Positions 23,160 to 34,846 of a DNA stretch of 64,000 nucleotides are shown one piece after another; positions within the stretch are counted from its first letter, which is position 1, and each line of letters begins with the position of its first letter. The translations under genes were made by a program, and so were the position numbers. The stretch is from Agarophyton chilense (Eukaryota > Rhodophyta > Florideophyceae > Gracilariales > Gracilariaceae), in contig JARGXX010000109.1 in the NCBI GenBank assembly GCA_030374765.1, forward strand, positions 372,001-436,000, read 5' to 3'. The notes under the pieces were generated by a model. It was not told the DNA's origin, made no database searches, and worked only from the letters and a program-made list of their open reading frames with translations.

Positions 23160-24620
23160 TATTTAACACCCTTGGGGTGATATTTTTATACCAGTAAAAT
23201 ATTAAGGACTTTGTGTCTTCACGTTTCTTTCTTATCTTCTAGTGTTCTTTTCTTCTTTCTCGCATCTCGAGCTTTCTCCTTTTTCCTCACTTTTCTTTGA
23301 TTTCGTGTCGACACGTTTCCTTCTTTTTTTTAGTCTTCATTCTTTCTCGGCTTCGAGTTTTCATTACCTGTTTAGCCCATAGTTAAAAAAAGAGTGTGCC
23401 ACTTAGTCCGACTAACGAGGAATCGATCTCCTTGAGGAGTGGTCATCGCTCGCGTTGATGATATCTAACGAGGTGCGAATGAGGGTTGTAAGCTATAGGT
23501 TTCAATGTATCCGCTTCCGGACGAAAACCGTACCAATGGGTTCGATACAGTGATTCTATGGTGTCTTAGAGCTCGTCATTTTCACATGCGCGATCCATAT
23601 CATGTTCCTAGGCATTTCTAAATGCTTCCGCTGTTGGCGCGAGACTCTTATTAACAGGTTTGAAACGCCATGGCGTTAACCTAAGGGTCTCTGTGCTATC
23701 AGACCCAGCGCCGTCAAACGTTCCTTCATCGACTAATTGTCGTTCTGCCGGCGAGGGCAGTGTGATCAGTCTTTGAGAACTATTCTAAGATAGAGAGCTG
23801 TCCTGTTTTCCAGGTTCCATAAAAGCACACTTCTTTCTACTCCTGAATTCTCTTCGTGAATGCAATTCCTTCAGGTTATTCGAATTTGATCCCTGTTGGG
23901 TGGAACCACTTTCGCTGCACAGTTGTGGTTGAACATTGGTAGGTGCTTTAGAACTACGCAGACCAGAACTGTGTTGGCCAGAGGGTAGCGGTGTTCCCTT
24001 ATGAACTGTTACGTTTGAGTCAGTGTCGACTTCTGTTTCGTGCGGGATCAGTACCCCACTACTCTGCTTCTCATCACCAGGTCATTTCTTCCGCTCTTGG
24101 GCGCTGTAGGATAATTTGGTTTGACTGAAGGCATTCCAGAGGAAGGTGCTTTCACCTCGACAGTAGTCGATATCCGTTCATCTCCTTTTTTCCCGCTTGA
24201 AACGGGAGCCGATGTGAGCGAGACAGTGAGTGCCGCTTCACCCGACGGTTTCATCTAAAGCGGCAGCGGCGCGTGTTTGTTTGAACTTGTCTCCCATTTC
24301 TTTGGGCTCAATTTTAAAACATATTTCCGGCTTTCATGTTTCCTGTTTTCATGCTCCTCTTCTGTTCTTACGGGTGAACACACGTCAGGGGGCATGTCTC
24401 GATACTTCAGAACTTATCCGTGATTGGTGTACACAACCGCTGGCTATGGGAGACCATTCTATTTCTCCTCCGCACGAGCCACTGGTAAGGGTTTACTCTC
24501 TTCAGAGTCACTTGGACTGCTGCGTTACTGGTCCGCTGCTTTTGTTTCATCCGTTCCACCAGATCATTGGATTCCCTTTTGCGGGTCAGGCATGATTTCA
24601 ACACGATTGCGAGGTACATG

Positions 24621-25928
24621 TTACACGTCCTCACTATTCTCGATGACTGCGGTGTCATCATTAATGTTCAAGACGTTGAATGGCCCTTCCGCTATCGGCA
24701 ATAACTTATGACGACATTTTTCGTGGTTGTCAGATCTTTTGACGCGGACGAAAACTCGACCTTTGACTCGGATTGCCAATTTTACTTTTCGAATCATGGC
24801 GTCGTAATTTCGATTATAGCGAGCCCAAGTTTTAGATATATCCTTAGCAGCTTCTTCCAATTTGTCATTCAAGCCTTTTTTTCTATTTCTGATGGTATTT
24901 AGCAGGCATCAGCACGTCATGCTTGTCTCTTAGTTCAGCACAACTGCTGAAGCCGGAGTTTTACGTGAGAGAAAGAGGTCAACTGGTACTGTATTCGTAG
25001 AGGTATCCTCTTTCGTATTCTACGCCTAGCATAGAGTGTCTGCAAACATGACACCAGCCTTGGGGTCGTGTTAGATGCTGTATCGTAGGCTGCTATCAGC
25101 GTGGGGTTGCAACCATCCGATTGACCGTTGCATTGCGGATTTTAGGTCTTCGTACACAAGTCCCGAATGCCTATATAACAGCAAACATTCTGAAAGAACT
25201 TCGCCACAAATATCTTTCCAATATTTGTTGACAAAACATCTTGTGATCCATATACAAAAAATAAATGTTTATAAAACTTCTGTGCGATTATGGCTACGCT
25301 GATCCGCTCAAGTGCCATAGTACGCACAAGCTCCAAGAAGAGGTCGTTGATTACCAATAGGTAGAGATAGCCTCGCCCTGAGCGAATCAATTCCTCTAAT
25401 ATGTCAATACTGACGTATTGTAAAGGCGCTTTCGCCGGGAACAAAGACTCACTCTATTCTTCGCACATGTACTACACAACTTAACTGTAGCCTGCTAGTC
25501 CACTATCTAGGTAGGGCAATAAAAATTTCTTCTTAGAGTCATAAACAACTTCCTTTCTCCTGCATGACCAAACAGTTTGCAGTAGTGTGCCAGATGGAGT
25601 ATTCGACTCTTCAAGAAGTATGGAACCACGATTTAATCATGCTTTTCGACATGTCTTAACAGTTTTTCTTGTGAATCTAGTTGAAAAGGGGGATTCTCCC
25701 CCTGGTTAAGACGGGAGCGCATCGACGCACAAAACGTATCGGTGCGCTGCTCATTGAAATTTTCATTGCACGAGGTTCGCTCGAGTTGATTTGAAGTTTC
25801 AGAAGAATCGGTTCTGCAAATGAATAATCATCAATTGTTTTTAATTCCTGTTCTTCCGAAGATTTTGAATGGGTATCTATGTAAAAGCTGTGTACTTCCT
25901 CATCCATTTCTTTTTCAGTTCCGCCCAA
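24621..25928 (-). pseudogene. Integrase region of A2
   Basis: C-terminal segment with RVFVRVKRSDNHEKCRHKLL, and core segments YVSIDILEELI, YLYLLVINDLF and GKIFVAKFFQNVC, collinear with A1 2852-4482. Fossil with many breaks. Confidence 0.65.
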
Positions 25929-25999
25929 TGTTTTGAGTCGCGAAAGCGCATCGCCTCGGACATTGGACAGTCCCTTCTTTTACTTTACTTCGAATTCGA

Positions 26000-27333
26000 T
26001 TTCAGAAAGGCATAAAAGACATAGTATGAGGAGACACGAATGATTTGTGTTGACCGTAAAACGTTCTTCTAGTAGATACGGTCTCAAAGTGGTTACAGCC
26101 CAGACAACTTCAAGGCATTCGTTTTCTGAAACTGGTTACTTCTTTTCACCTATTTTCAGCGATCCCTGACAGTAGCCAATAGGGTTTCGTTTCCTATAGG
26201 GGTGTGTTTAGAAATGTGCACATCCTACCTGGTACTCTTAAGAATTTATACCCAATGAATAGGGTAAGTTGGGGATGGGCAACGATAGGATTGGGGCGGT
26301 AATACCTGTGTTTTTCACTGTGTCGAACGCTTCCAGTTCAGTCGGTCTGATTTGTCCCAACTGTAATGGCTGTTAGCTACGCAACTTTGTGTTAACCGAT
26401 GCCACTATATGCGAATGTCGCGGCACAAATCGTCGGTAGACTTTGCACAAGCCGACGAAAGAAAGTTCGTATGTGTGTCGACGGAAGGTGAACCTCATGG
26501 AGAGCCGCTGTCTGCGCCTTCTGAATGGAGACCTTTTACGGCTTGACCACGTGTCCCAAGTACTTCACGGTGCCAGCGAATTATTCGCACTTCTTGAACT
26601 TCAAGGCGATACCTGCTGTTCGTTGTGCTTTGAGAATCTACTGAAAGTACCGTAAATGGCTCTCCATATCTTGGGAAAAGATGGGTACATCGTCCAAAAA
26701 GACTAGACAAGTCTTCCACTTATATCTTGAAAACAAGATGTCCATAGTACGCTGGAAAGTAGCTGGTGCATTTGTTAAGCCAAAAGGCATCCTTTTGAAA
26801 CAGTTAAGACCGGCGTGACATACAAATAGGGTCTTATTTTAGTATTGTTTCGCTACAGGCACCAGACAATAGCCCGAATTGGCGTCCAATGTGGTAAACA
26901 CGTTTGGTTTTCCTAATATGTCAACACACTCGTGCATTCGGGGTAGGGTGTATGTGGCCCAAACAGTAATTGCGTTCCCGTTTTGATAATCAATACAGAA
27001 TCATAAATAACCATTTGGTTTTAGAACCAACCTTACTAATGAGGCCTAAAAAGATTCAGCTGCTTCTATGATTTTTTCTTCCGGCATCTTGCTAACATAT
27101 TTTTCCTCGATCTGAAGAGTTCGAGGTCGAACTCTCAAGGGTGGTTGGGAGATGCGTCGAGACCCTGGAACCGAAACAATATGATTTTCCGTAAAAGAGA
27201 TCTCTCTTAACTTTCCATTCCAAATGGAGACATACTTCTTAAGAATTGAATTTATCTTCGTTCTGTATAGTTCCGATACATATGCTAAACCTAACTCCTC
27301 AAACAGGCTCTCTGGATCGTTTTTAGCAGGCAA
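26000..27333 (-). pseudogene. Reverse transcriptase region of A2
   Basis: Decayed reverse transcriptase and RNase H. Recognisable blocks include the segment around 26680-26770 (equivalent to the YLDD and TFQR region) and the N-terminal part at 27046-27333 with HIVSVPGSRRISQPPLRVRPRT, which corresponds to the HRIDLLPNTRPIAQHPYRAGP region of element C. Many breaks. Confidence 0.6.
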
Positions 27334-27842
27334 TTAATCCCCAGACGAAGTTTGAAAGTCTTCGTCTATGTCACCGACATGGGTGGATCAAAATACTTCA
27401 GCCTTAAAAAAATTAGTAGGGACTACCATAGTGCGATGAAGGAAAGCTAATACAACAACCTGATTCTTCGGTGTCTGATAATCTACATCGGTGAAGTCAC
27501 TCAACAGATTCCAAAAGGGTTTACATGTTTCAACCTGAGAAATGCGGTCAGCAAACCGCAATCCACTAGAATCGTACATCCGCGTGTTCGTTTGAAGTAC
27601 CACGAGTCTGTGTCGCTCCGTTCTAAGTTGAGCTGAGGTTGGGGTCTAAGCCTTCAGCATTAAAGTTTCCGTAATTCCAATCTTCGGTTAAACACGCTCT
27701 CGGCATTTCCCCTACTCTACAGATGGTGGTTTTACAGGTGCTTGAAAGCATCGGCGCGGTGGCTTGCGAATAATTGGAACTGTGGACCTATCATACAGTT
27801 CCTTTTTCGGGGCGACCTGCTTCAACAAACTTGTAGCAATAA

Positions 27843-28070
27843 CTACATCCCATCACCTTTGCTGTAGCTTACGTCATACAGACGATTAATTCGACCAGGA
27901 TTACGAAACGTCCTAATCACAATACGAGTTAAAATCTTCCCAGTGTATTCATTCTCGTTTGCATCTCTGATATCCGGTAACGGACCGTATCGAATAAGTT
28001 CCAAATCACCAGTGGTAAGCTCCGAATCCCTTATAAAGTTCAGATCAGCACCTGTATCCAGGATTGTCAA
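27843..28070 (-). pseudogene. Aspartic protease region of A2
   Basis: MTILDTGADLNFI carries the DTGA active-site motif. It is followed by LIRYGPLPDIRDANEN, which matches RTGPRLDIADANNN of the element C protease. This is the only protease seen in family A within the window. Confidence 0.65.
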
Positions 28071-29226
28071 TCAACGAGTCCATAGATTTTTGTCGAAGCT
28101 GATTTCGGCATAAAAGTAATATTTAGTTTTTGGCACTACCGTGATGTAGAATTTCCATTCTGGAAAAGAAGTATAAAGTGCAAAGGAACGGTATAACTCA
28201 CAGTGAAATTGTACTTGCTTTCCAACGGGCGGATTGCTTTCGTTCGGCGGGTATTTGGGAGGCCTCTAAAGAATCTTGGTCTTCCAAGCCTAGGCGAAGG
28301 GAGGTGAGCTTTCTCAGGTCAGGACTACGGGATTGACTAGTGCCACCCTCCTAAAGCTCCTTCGCTGAGTTTTCCGGCTACACCTGCTGATTCGCATCAA
28401 TGGCGACTCTTGCTCCCAGAGTTTCTGGTTGCATCACTTCAACACTTGGAACCACGGGCTGATCTTTCCCAGACATTGGTGTCTGAGAATACCAATGTTT
28501 TTGCTTTCCAACCCATATCGGCAGGTACGCGGCTTCTTTTCTTTCTCGAAAGTGCTTCAAAATTCATTGTTATATGAATCAGATTTTTTTGCAGAATGCT
28601 TGCTTTCTGCACTCAAATGGAGTTTTCTATAACATGAATAACATATCAAACCGTCCCGAAGGATGGCGAAAATACGTACTCAACGGTGGGCTGTTCGAGT
28701 ATCCACCCATCCGGGTTTCCCTTGCTTATACCTCCTCTGTACAGGTACTGTACGCGGAATGCGAATGGAGCGACAGCCCTCCATCGCCATTACGGTTTCT
28801 TCTACTTGAAAATCTAAGTGTGGTAGATCTACTATGGGTACAGAGTCTCGTCTTCTCACGCAAATGACTCCCACTTAAGGCCAATGAAGAATCTCGGGAG
28901 ATCACTAGAGATTTCAGATGTATTACTTTTTTGCTCGGATTGACTCTTGCGAAGCTCTTTTTCTTATACCTAGAGATAAAAAAAGCCACAAAGCGCCGGG
29001 GGTGACCACGCGCTCTTACTGCATCCCATTCAGCTTGAAAAAACTACAAGAACTCCAAAAACCGGAACTTTCCATTCTCTTCTCGGTATCTAGCTACCAA
29101 CGATTTGACGATGTGGTACAAACCGTCGATGTACAAAGTGATCTTCTCATCCGTCGGGTGGAAAATTTCACAGCGGACTGAAGCTTCGTAAAATCTTGAG
29201 CTGTACTAAGCATCGCCCTCATCAAA

Positions 29227-29511
29227 CTATTGGATTACGTTCTTTAGGTTTGGGATCGCCGGAAGTATGGCGTTTGAAGTCACTTTATTGCGTAGAAAGT
29301 ACTGCACAGTCTCCGGACAGGAGATATCGTAACCTTCATAGGCTTTTTGTGATCCACAAACGGAACGATATAGCTCAAAAGCAAAACACTTCATAAATTG
29401 AGATAAAGACACAAATGCCTGTGGTTCATTCATATCCAAGGTGTCCGCTTCGGCAACAAACCGAGTTGAAAACTCGATAGCAAGAATAAGGACTTTCTTA
29501 TCGAAGTTCAA
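29227..29511 (-). pseudogene. Gag region of A2
   Basis: LILAIEFSTRFVAEADTLDMNEPQAFVSL aligns with LVLDFLARFVQEADILGMSEAQAYLAL of the element C gag, and CPETVQYFLRN with WPEAVQYLLRS. This is the retrotransposon gag core. Fossil. Confidence 0.7.
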
Positions 29512-29560
29512 ATCATTAAGGCCGATCTACAATCGTTTGATTTGATCTTTCATCTTCGCG

Positions 29561-31991
29561 GTTTCGAGCCCTGACTGCTTGTTGATCTTGGACTTGTGGC
29601 GGTAGTACTTGGAATTGAAGATCTTCCGATACAGTGGATTTGTGCTTCAGAGGACCTTCAATCTTATGTAAATTAAGTCTTTCTATCTCAATCTACCAAA
29701 AAACCTGCTCGTCTACCGAGATTGAAAACTTCGATGATCTTCATCGCCATTTTCCTGAATTTACGTAACTGAATCATCAGTATCATCAGTATTACGGCTT
29801 TAATCTTTCGCATTTGACGATGCATCATTCAATCACGTGAAGAATTCTGCTTCTTACGTCGTGATTTCGACTTCTTCAAACAAGATTTCCTCAAGAAAGC
29901 TACATTCTCTTCCTTTTCAACTAGTTAAGCGACAGTTTGCGAATGAACTGCTGCCTTCGATTGTACTTAACAAAAATGAACTCGATTAATGGTTTTCTCT
30001 ATATCTACGTGTAATTCGGGTAAAATTTTAGGCGCATTCTTATAACTATCTATTAAATGGTCCAAATCTTTTCATAGGGTTCTGACTGATGCGGAGATAT
30101 TCTTCCCATCATCCTCACTAACGAGTTTTTTTCTGAGCACAGAAAACTGTTCGGCATCCTCGATAAGAGCAGAAATCTGCAATTTCAACTTGACTACGCA
30201 AACACTTCAAGTGTTGAACACATACTTGAGACTAAGTACTTCCCTGCGTTAACCTTTTTTGAGCTCTAATGACATCAGGGTCAACTACGGCTTCTGTGGT
30301 GGACGTGACTGTCACGTTCACACAGACAGATACATCCCAGAGACTTCTTTTCCCATTCGAAAAGAGAAAGAGCGAAATCCTTTGACATTATAGTCTTTAA
30401 CCTGATTCAACAGAAAAGGCGAGCCTCAGCTTTGAAAGTTGTGACGCGGAACCGCGGCAACCAGTACTCTACTTGCTTTGGGTCTTCCGCATATTAGACT
30501 CAACCTAAGTCCAGGTGCCAACCAAACGCTGTCTTCGATTTCTAGATCATGTGTTAGTTAATAACGAAAAATACTTAAATTGCCGGAGATGGTTCGATAA
30601 CAAATATCATAAGTGTGATCATTAAACTTTTTCTGAGTATCAGGATCGGTTTCATGTTCTAGGAACAACAAATTCAATGCAACTGACCACCATAATTTTA
30701 AGTTGAAAGACAACTTGTAGTATCCGCTGTGTCAGTAAAAGCGGATCCATGAAAAGTAGTTTGAACGAACGATGTGGTGCTTACAGCGAAGGAAAAAGGA
30801 TTGGTATTGAAAACTTTCAGCACGCAGATTGGAAAAGTTTAAGATCCTGGAAGTGGTAAGAAGAAATGTAATACGATTGTAGTTTCTTGCTAACATTTGG
30901 ACGCACCCGGTATTTAATGTAGCTTACAAAAAGACACACTTTGATCAGCCTAAGCAAATTGCCGTACCTTCCCTTAGTATAAATTGTCCGGAGGAGCAGA
31001 AATCTGATGGTTCTATTTATGAGGTTGATTGTATATTATTGCTCAACGCAAGTGATGTCGAGGTTATAAATGGCTCACGCTCTTGGAAAACCTTAACACG
31101 CATAACGCGCAGTAGCAACCGATACGGGATTTTATTGACGCAGATAGCATGCCAACGAAAGAATGTTTTGATTACATTGTACACCAGAATCTTTTCTTAC
31201 ATTTGCATTGACCTGGGCGTCAATACCGAGAGAGAATAATTCCGCAACAGTATTAAATTGAAAGGTGTTTAATTGGACGCTCGGTAAGACGGAATTAGTC
31301 GTAGAGACAATATAGAATAGAGCGAAAGAACGCAGAGCGATGCACTGATGCGGCTTTTATGCTGGATAGAGAGTGGATGATAGAGGAGGAAAAGGATCAA
31401 CCAGTCAGAGAATAAAGCTTCTATATATTCTCAGCTGTTACACAACCATCGTTGCATATATCGTAATTGAGTCGCATCAAACAGCACACGGGTGCAGCTC
31501 CTGCTTCGGAAGGAGTGAGAAGCCATATCGACTTCACGACGCAGAACCGCCGGTTTGAACAACACACCCACCCCACAAGCCTATCCCCACTTATACTCCG
31601 AATCACAGCGTTAGAGGGTAGCTTTCACTTTCCGGTGCACACAAAATAATGTACCCAAACTCTCGCCAGTGAAGCACACGAGGGAGAGGGTAGCTTCTCC
31701 ATCTCGCTCCGGGACAACCCTTCCTTCTTTGTCATATTTGACAACTCTTCACAAACATTTCACTTTTGCAATTCTGCCAGCAATGTTTCTGAATTCCGTA
31801 CGAAGTGTGCATAATTCTGCTGATGCGGAAGCTTTATACACTTCTGCTCGAGTCTGCCTTTTCGCTTGGTAACTCAAGGCGCGCTCGTTCGTTTTGCTCA
31901 ACAGCTTTGACAGGCAAACGCCGCTCACACCGTTTGCGCTCTTTCTTCGGAGCCATTCGTCCGCCCTTGTCCGCCCTCGTCCGCCCTCTCC
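29561..31991. other. No recognisable gene; upstream flank of the host gene island
   Basis: AT-rich, with only short open frames and no motif I can name; probably decayed mobile DNA in its first two thirds. The last 300 bp (31690-31991) become pyrimidine- and CpG-richer and must hold the promoter and leader of the nucleotidyltransferase gene starting at 31992. I see no clear TATA box. Confidence 0.4.
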
Positions 31992-33983
31992 ATGTCGATT
32001 GCCGTCTCCCACATGCCTCCCCTTTCCCAAAACGGCGGCCCCCCAAAGGGCATGACAGAGATGCGTCTTAAAAACTACCTTCTACGCGCAGTCTCCGCTC
32101 AAAACATAAACTCCGCGCTGCTCGTCAACGCCCACAACTGGATCACCACCAAGCAGATGTCTGTGTCTGACCCAGATCTCCACGACCTTCTCGCCCAAGC
32201 CTTCCAGGCCATTCACACCACTGGCGCCGCCTCTTACCATGCCAAGCGCGCCCAGCTGCTTCGCGCCTGCTCCGATGGTCCACAACGATCCATTCTGGTG
32301 CGCGAGCATCCACCTGTGCCCGCCACTTTCGACTCTGCCGCGCCTGCGCCCGCCAAAGCTGCCGCGCTTGTTAGCGCTACCGCGCCCACCCCCACCGCTC
32401 CCCCTACATCCTCGCCACCTGATGATGCCGAGCGCGAAGAAGCGCCTCGTGATAACTTGTTGAAAAGAGTGCGTTCCAGAAGCTTCTCGGCGCTAAACGG
32501 TGCAGAGAGGTTGCAGACCGCCGCGAAGCGACAGAAATTGCACACAAACATTGAGCCGGCGATTCAACGCACGGGCACGACCCGTACGGCGCACGTGCAC
32601 GACTCCCAGCCGCACGACAGTGAAGACTTTCGGCCGCTGTTGCAAGCGGAAATCGACGCGGCGGTGAGAGAGAGTCGCGTAGATAGGCTGAAGGCACCCA
32701 CTGTTCGCTACTCGTATTTTACGGATGATCGGCGGGACGAAGCAGTGGTGAGCGTAGAGATAAGAATTAGCGTTCCACAGCTGGCGCGTGGGGCGACAGA
32801 TGGAGTGGTGAGAGTGAGCGGGGTGACGCGGTTTGGATTTGAAGATGATGCCTCGGAAGGGGGCGCAATCTACAAGAAGGCATACAACAGGGCGGCCAAA
32901 CGCGCGGTAGAGGCGGTGCAAGAGGTACGGCAAAAGATTGAAAAGTGGTGTGAAGAAGAGCGGAGTATGTATCTGGAAGACCTGGTGGCGAGCTGGCAAA
33001 GAGAAGACTTTAGCAGGCAGTGCTACAGGGCGTTTGACAAGGCAAAGCAAGTGATACTGGGCGAAGCGGGGGGAAACCTGTATGGGGCGTCGGTTTGGCT
33101 GTATGGGTCGGTACCGACTGGGCTGGTGCTGTGCGAATCAGACATTGACGTGTCGGTATCGGTACCGGAGTTGTTTAGCTCGAACAAGGACGAAGACGCG
33201 CACGTGAAGAAGGCGCGAAGCGTGGCGGTGCTCAAGTACATTGCGAACGAGATGCAAAAGGAGCGGATGGAAAAGGTGTTTGTGGTGTCGCAGACACGGG
33301 TGCCGGTGCTGCGGTACATGGACCGGGAGACGCAGGTGAACGTGGACGTGACGCTAAACAAAGACCGGAGCCTTGTGTTGTCGAGACTATTGCGAAAGCA
33401 CATGCAGAAGGACAGGCGAATCTGGGAGCTGTGCATGATAGTCAAGTACTGGGCGAAACAGCGCAAGGTGTGTGGGGTACCAGCGGGGCACATCAACTCG
33501 ATGGGGTGGGTGTTGATGGTGATCTTCTTCACACAGCACCTCGCACAGCCGCGGCTGGGGGCGCTGTTCCGGGCGAGGAACGGCGGCGGCAACCACGCGA
33601 CAATCGTACAAGAGGCGTGGCGCGACGCGAGCGGCGGGGCGCGCGTCAACGCCCAGCGCACTCACGCGCTGCTCCTCGACTTCTTCCGCGTGTTTGCTGA
33701 CCGCTTCGACTACGAGCACGAGGCCATCTCCATCAACTTGCAGAGGCGCGACGACGTGTTATACGTGTCAGAGGCACGTGCGTCACCTCCCGCGCTCTTC
33801 ATCGAGCAGCCGCTGCAGCGTGGTCACAATGTCGTGTCATACGTGTCGGCGAGTTCGATGCGTCTGGTGCGCCATGAGATGCGTCGTGCCTACTACATTC
33901 TGTCGTCGCGCCGAGAACGCTCCTGCGACGCCTTTGCTGTGCGCCACTTTGCCCATCACGAAACTCTCTTTGCGCGCCGCTGA
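31992..33983 (+). CDS. Non-canonical poly(A)/poly(U) polymerase (terminal nucleotidyltransferase, Cid1/Trf4 class)
   Basis: Intronless 663-residue protein likely to add nucleotides to RNA 3' ends. The DNA polymerase beta-type core starts near residue 370: LYGSVPTG (G372-S373), then SDIDVSV with D384 and D386 as metal ligands, and a third carboxylate at D452 in VNVDVTLN. The central domain has IWELCMIVKYWAKQRKV (478-492) and SMGWVLMVIFF (503-513). The PAP-associated nucleotide-recognition motif follows (LLLDFFRVFADRF, 560-572). The N-terminus is long: a helical part (20-100), an Ala/Pro linker (106-155), then residues 236-312, which look like a divergent double-stranded RNA-binding fold. Uridylation versus adenylation cannot be decided from sequence. 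The first ATG was chosen; M8 and M21 are alternatives. It is followed 215 bp later by dTMP kinase on the same strand. Confidence 0.9.
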   Translation: MSIAVSHMPPLSQNGGPPKGMTEMRLKNYLLRAVSAQNINSALLVNAHNWITTKQMSVSDPDLHDLLAQAFQAIHTTGAASYHAKRAQLLRACSDGPQRSILVREHPPVPATFDSAAPAPAKAAALVSATAPTPTAPPTSSPPDDAEREEAPRDNLLKRVRSRSFSALNGAERLQTAAKRQKLHTNIEPAIQRTGTTRTAHVHDSQPHDSEDFRPLLQAEIDAAVRESRVDRLKAPTVRYSYFTDDRRDEAVVSVEIRISVPQLARGATDGVVRVSGVTRFGFEDDASEGGAIYKKAYNRAAKRAVEAVQEVRQKIEKWCEEERSMYLEDLVASWQREDFSRQCYRAFDKAKQVILGEAGGNLYGASVWLYGSVPTGLVLCESDIDVSVSVPELFSSNKDEDAHVKKARSVAVLKYIANEMQKERMEKVFVVSQTRVPVLRYMDRETQVNVDVTLNKDRSLVLSRLLRKHMQKDRRIWELCMIVKYWAKQRKVCGVPAGHINSMGWVLMVIFFTQHLAQPRLGALFRARNGGGNHATIVQEAWRDASGGARVNAQRTHALLLDFFRVFADRFDYEHEAISINLQRRDDVLYVSEARASPPALFIEQPLQRGHNVVSYVSASSMRLVRHEMRRAYYILSSRRERSCDAFAVRHFAHHETLFARR

Positions 33984-34036
33984 TGCGCTCGACCAATCTT
34001 TGCCGCCAATCTTTCTACGTGTGCGCGTGTCCACGA

Positions 34037-34061
34037 GTGTGCACGTGTGCACGTGTGCACG
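34037..34061. promoter_or_regulatory. Tandem GTGCAC/CACGTG palindromes upstream of dTMP kinase
   Basis: Alternating overlapping GTGCAC (three) and CACGTG (two) palindromes lie about 140 bp before the dTMP kinase start and 54 bp after the stop of the preceding gene. CACGTG is the core bound by bHLH and bZIP factors (E-box, G-box). In a 215-bp intergenic gap this is the best regulatory candidate, but function is inferred. Confidence 0.4.
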
Positions 34062-34198
34062 CATTCCATTTGTTCTCCCACTACCAAGCGAATACTTTGC
34101 CGACACGTTCTGCCGTCCCGCCCCCTCGCAGATAATAGATGCGCCGCTCTCCCCGTCTGCGCGTCGCGCTCATCCCTCCCCCCCCCCCCGTTTCTCCC

Positions 34199-34828
34199 AT
34201 GAGAGGCGCCCTCATCGTCTTCGAGGGGGCCGACCGCAGCGGAAAGTCCACTCAGGCGCGCCTTTTCACCACAGCGCTGCAAAAAGCCGGCGTCACCGTC
34301 GCTGAACACGCCCCGTGGTCTTTCCCGGATCGCACCACCCCCACCGGCCGCATCATCAACTCCTACCTCACCAACGCCGCTGACGTCGACCACCACGCCC
34401 TGCACCTGCTTTTCTCCGCAAACCGCTGGGAGAAGGTCTCGCGCATCCGCGACGCCCTCACGCGAGGCGAAACTGTCGTTCTCGATCGCTATGCCTACTC
34501 CGGCGTCGCCTACTCCGTCGCCAACGGCCTTCCCTTGCAGTGGACCAAATGCGCCGATCAGGGGTTACCGGCGCCTGATCTCGTCCTGTATCTGCAGCTC
34601 AGCGCTGGCGCCGCTGCCAAACGCGCCGGTTTTGGAAGCGAGCGCTATGAAAACAATCACATGCAAAGCGCCGTAGTGCGCGCTTTCGACTTGCTTCGCA
34701 CCAAACACTGGCTGATCATAGACGCCGACGCCGACCAACACACCGTGCTGCACACAATTCTGGACAGAGCCATGCCCATCGTTGCGCAGGCCACAAATCG
34801 CGATTGCATCCAAACACTGTGGAACTAG
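34199..34828 (+). CDS. Thymidylate kinase (dTMP kinase)
   Basis: Converts dTMP to dTDP with ATP, the step that commits thymidylate to dTTP and DNA synthesis. From M at 34199 the protein has 209 residues, usual for the family. Visible motifs are the P-loop FEGADRSGKST (8-18) with Arg13 in the loop, typical of type I (yeast and human) enzymes; the DRY motif with SGVAYS (96-106); and a LID segment AKRAGFGSERYEN (140-152) close to the human one. The open frame extends upstream to 34139 (20 residues, Arg- then Pro-rich, across a poly-C run), but M21 fits the family start. A short organelle targeting extension from the upstream ATG cannot be excluded. The gene ends 18 bp from the convergent ING gene. 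Confidence 0.93.
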   Translation: MRGALIVFEGADRSGKSTQARLFTTALQKAGVTVAEHAPWSFPDRTTPTGRIINSYLTNAADVDHHALHLLFSANRWEKVSRIRDALTRGETVVLDRYAYSGVAYSVANGLPLQWTKCADQGLPAPDLVLYLQLSAGAAAKRAGFGSERYENNHMQSAVVRAFDLLRTKHWLIIDADADQHTVLHTILDRAMPIVAQATNRDCIQTLWN

Positions 34829-34846
34829 CCTTCTTGCGCCTGCATT

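Larger units (their letters stand above)
23160..29560 (-). mobile_element. Chromovirus A2, main part (chromodomain to gag), heavily broken
   Basis: Minus-strand continuation of A2 beyond the palindrome. In order it holds a polypyrimidine tract (23200-23380), a decayed chromodomain (23500-23640, with the same GTATCCGCTTCCGGA block as A1 at 2306), integrase C-terminus and core (24621-25928), RNase H and reverse transcriptase (about 26000-27333), protease (27843-28070), a decayed knuckle region and gag (29227-29511). Dozens of breaks make it the most decayed chromovirus here. No 5' LTR was found on the far side. Confidence 0.75.

Noticed and set aside
33023-33719. Long minus-strand open frames opposite the nucleotidyltransferase
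   Set aside because: They are shadows of a high-GC coding strand; they show no motif and vanish outside the real gene.
34180-34195. Poly-C run upstream of dTMP kinase as a functional site
   Set aside because: A simple homopolymer with no further support; noted only as a reason to doubt the upstream start.
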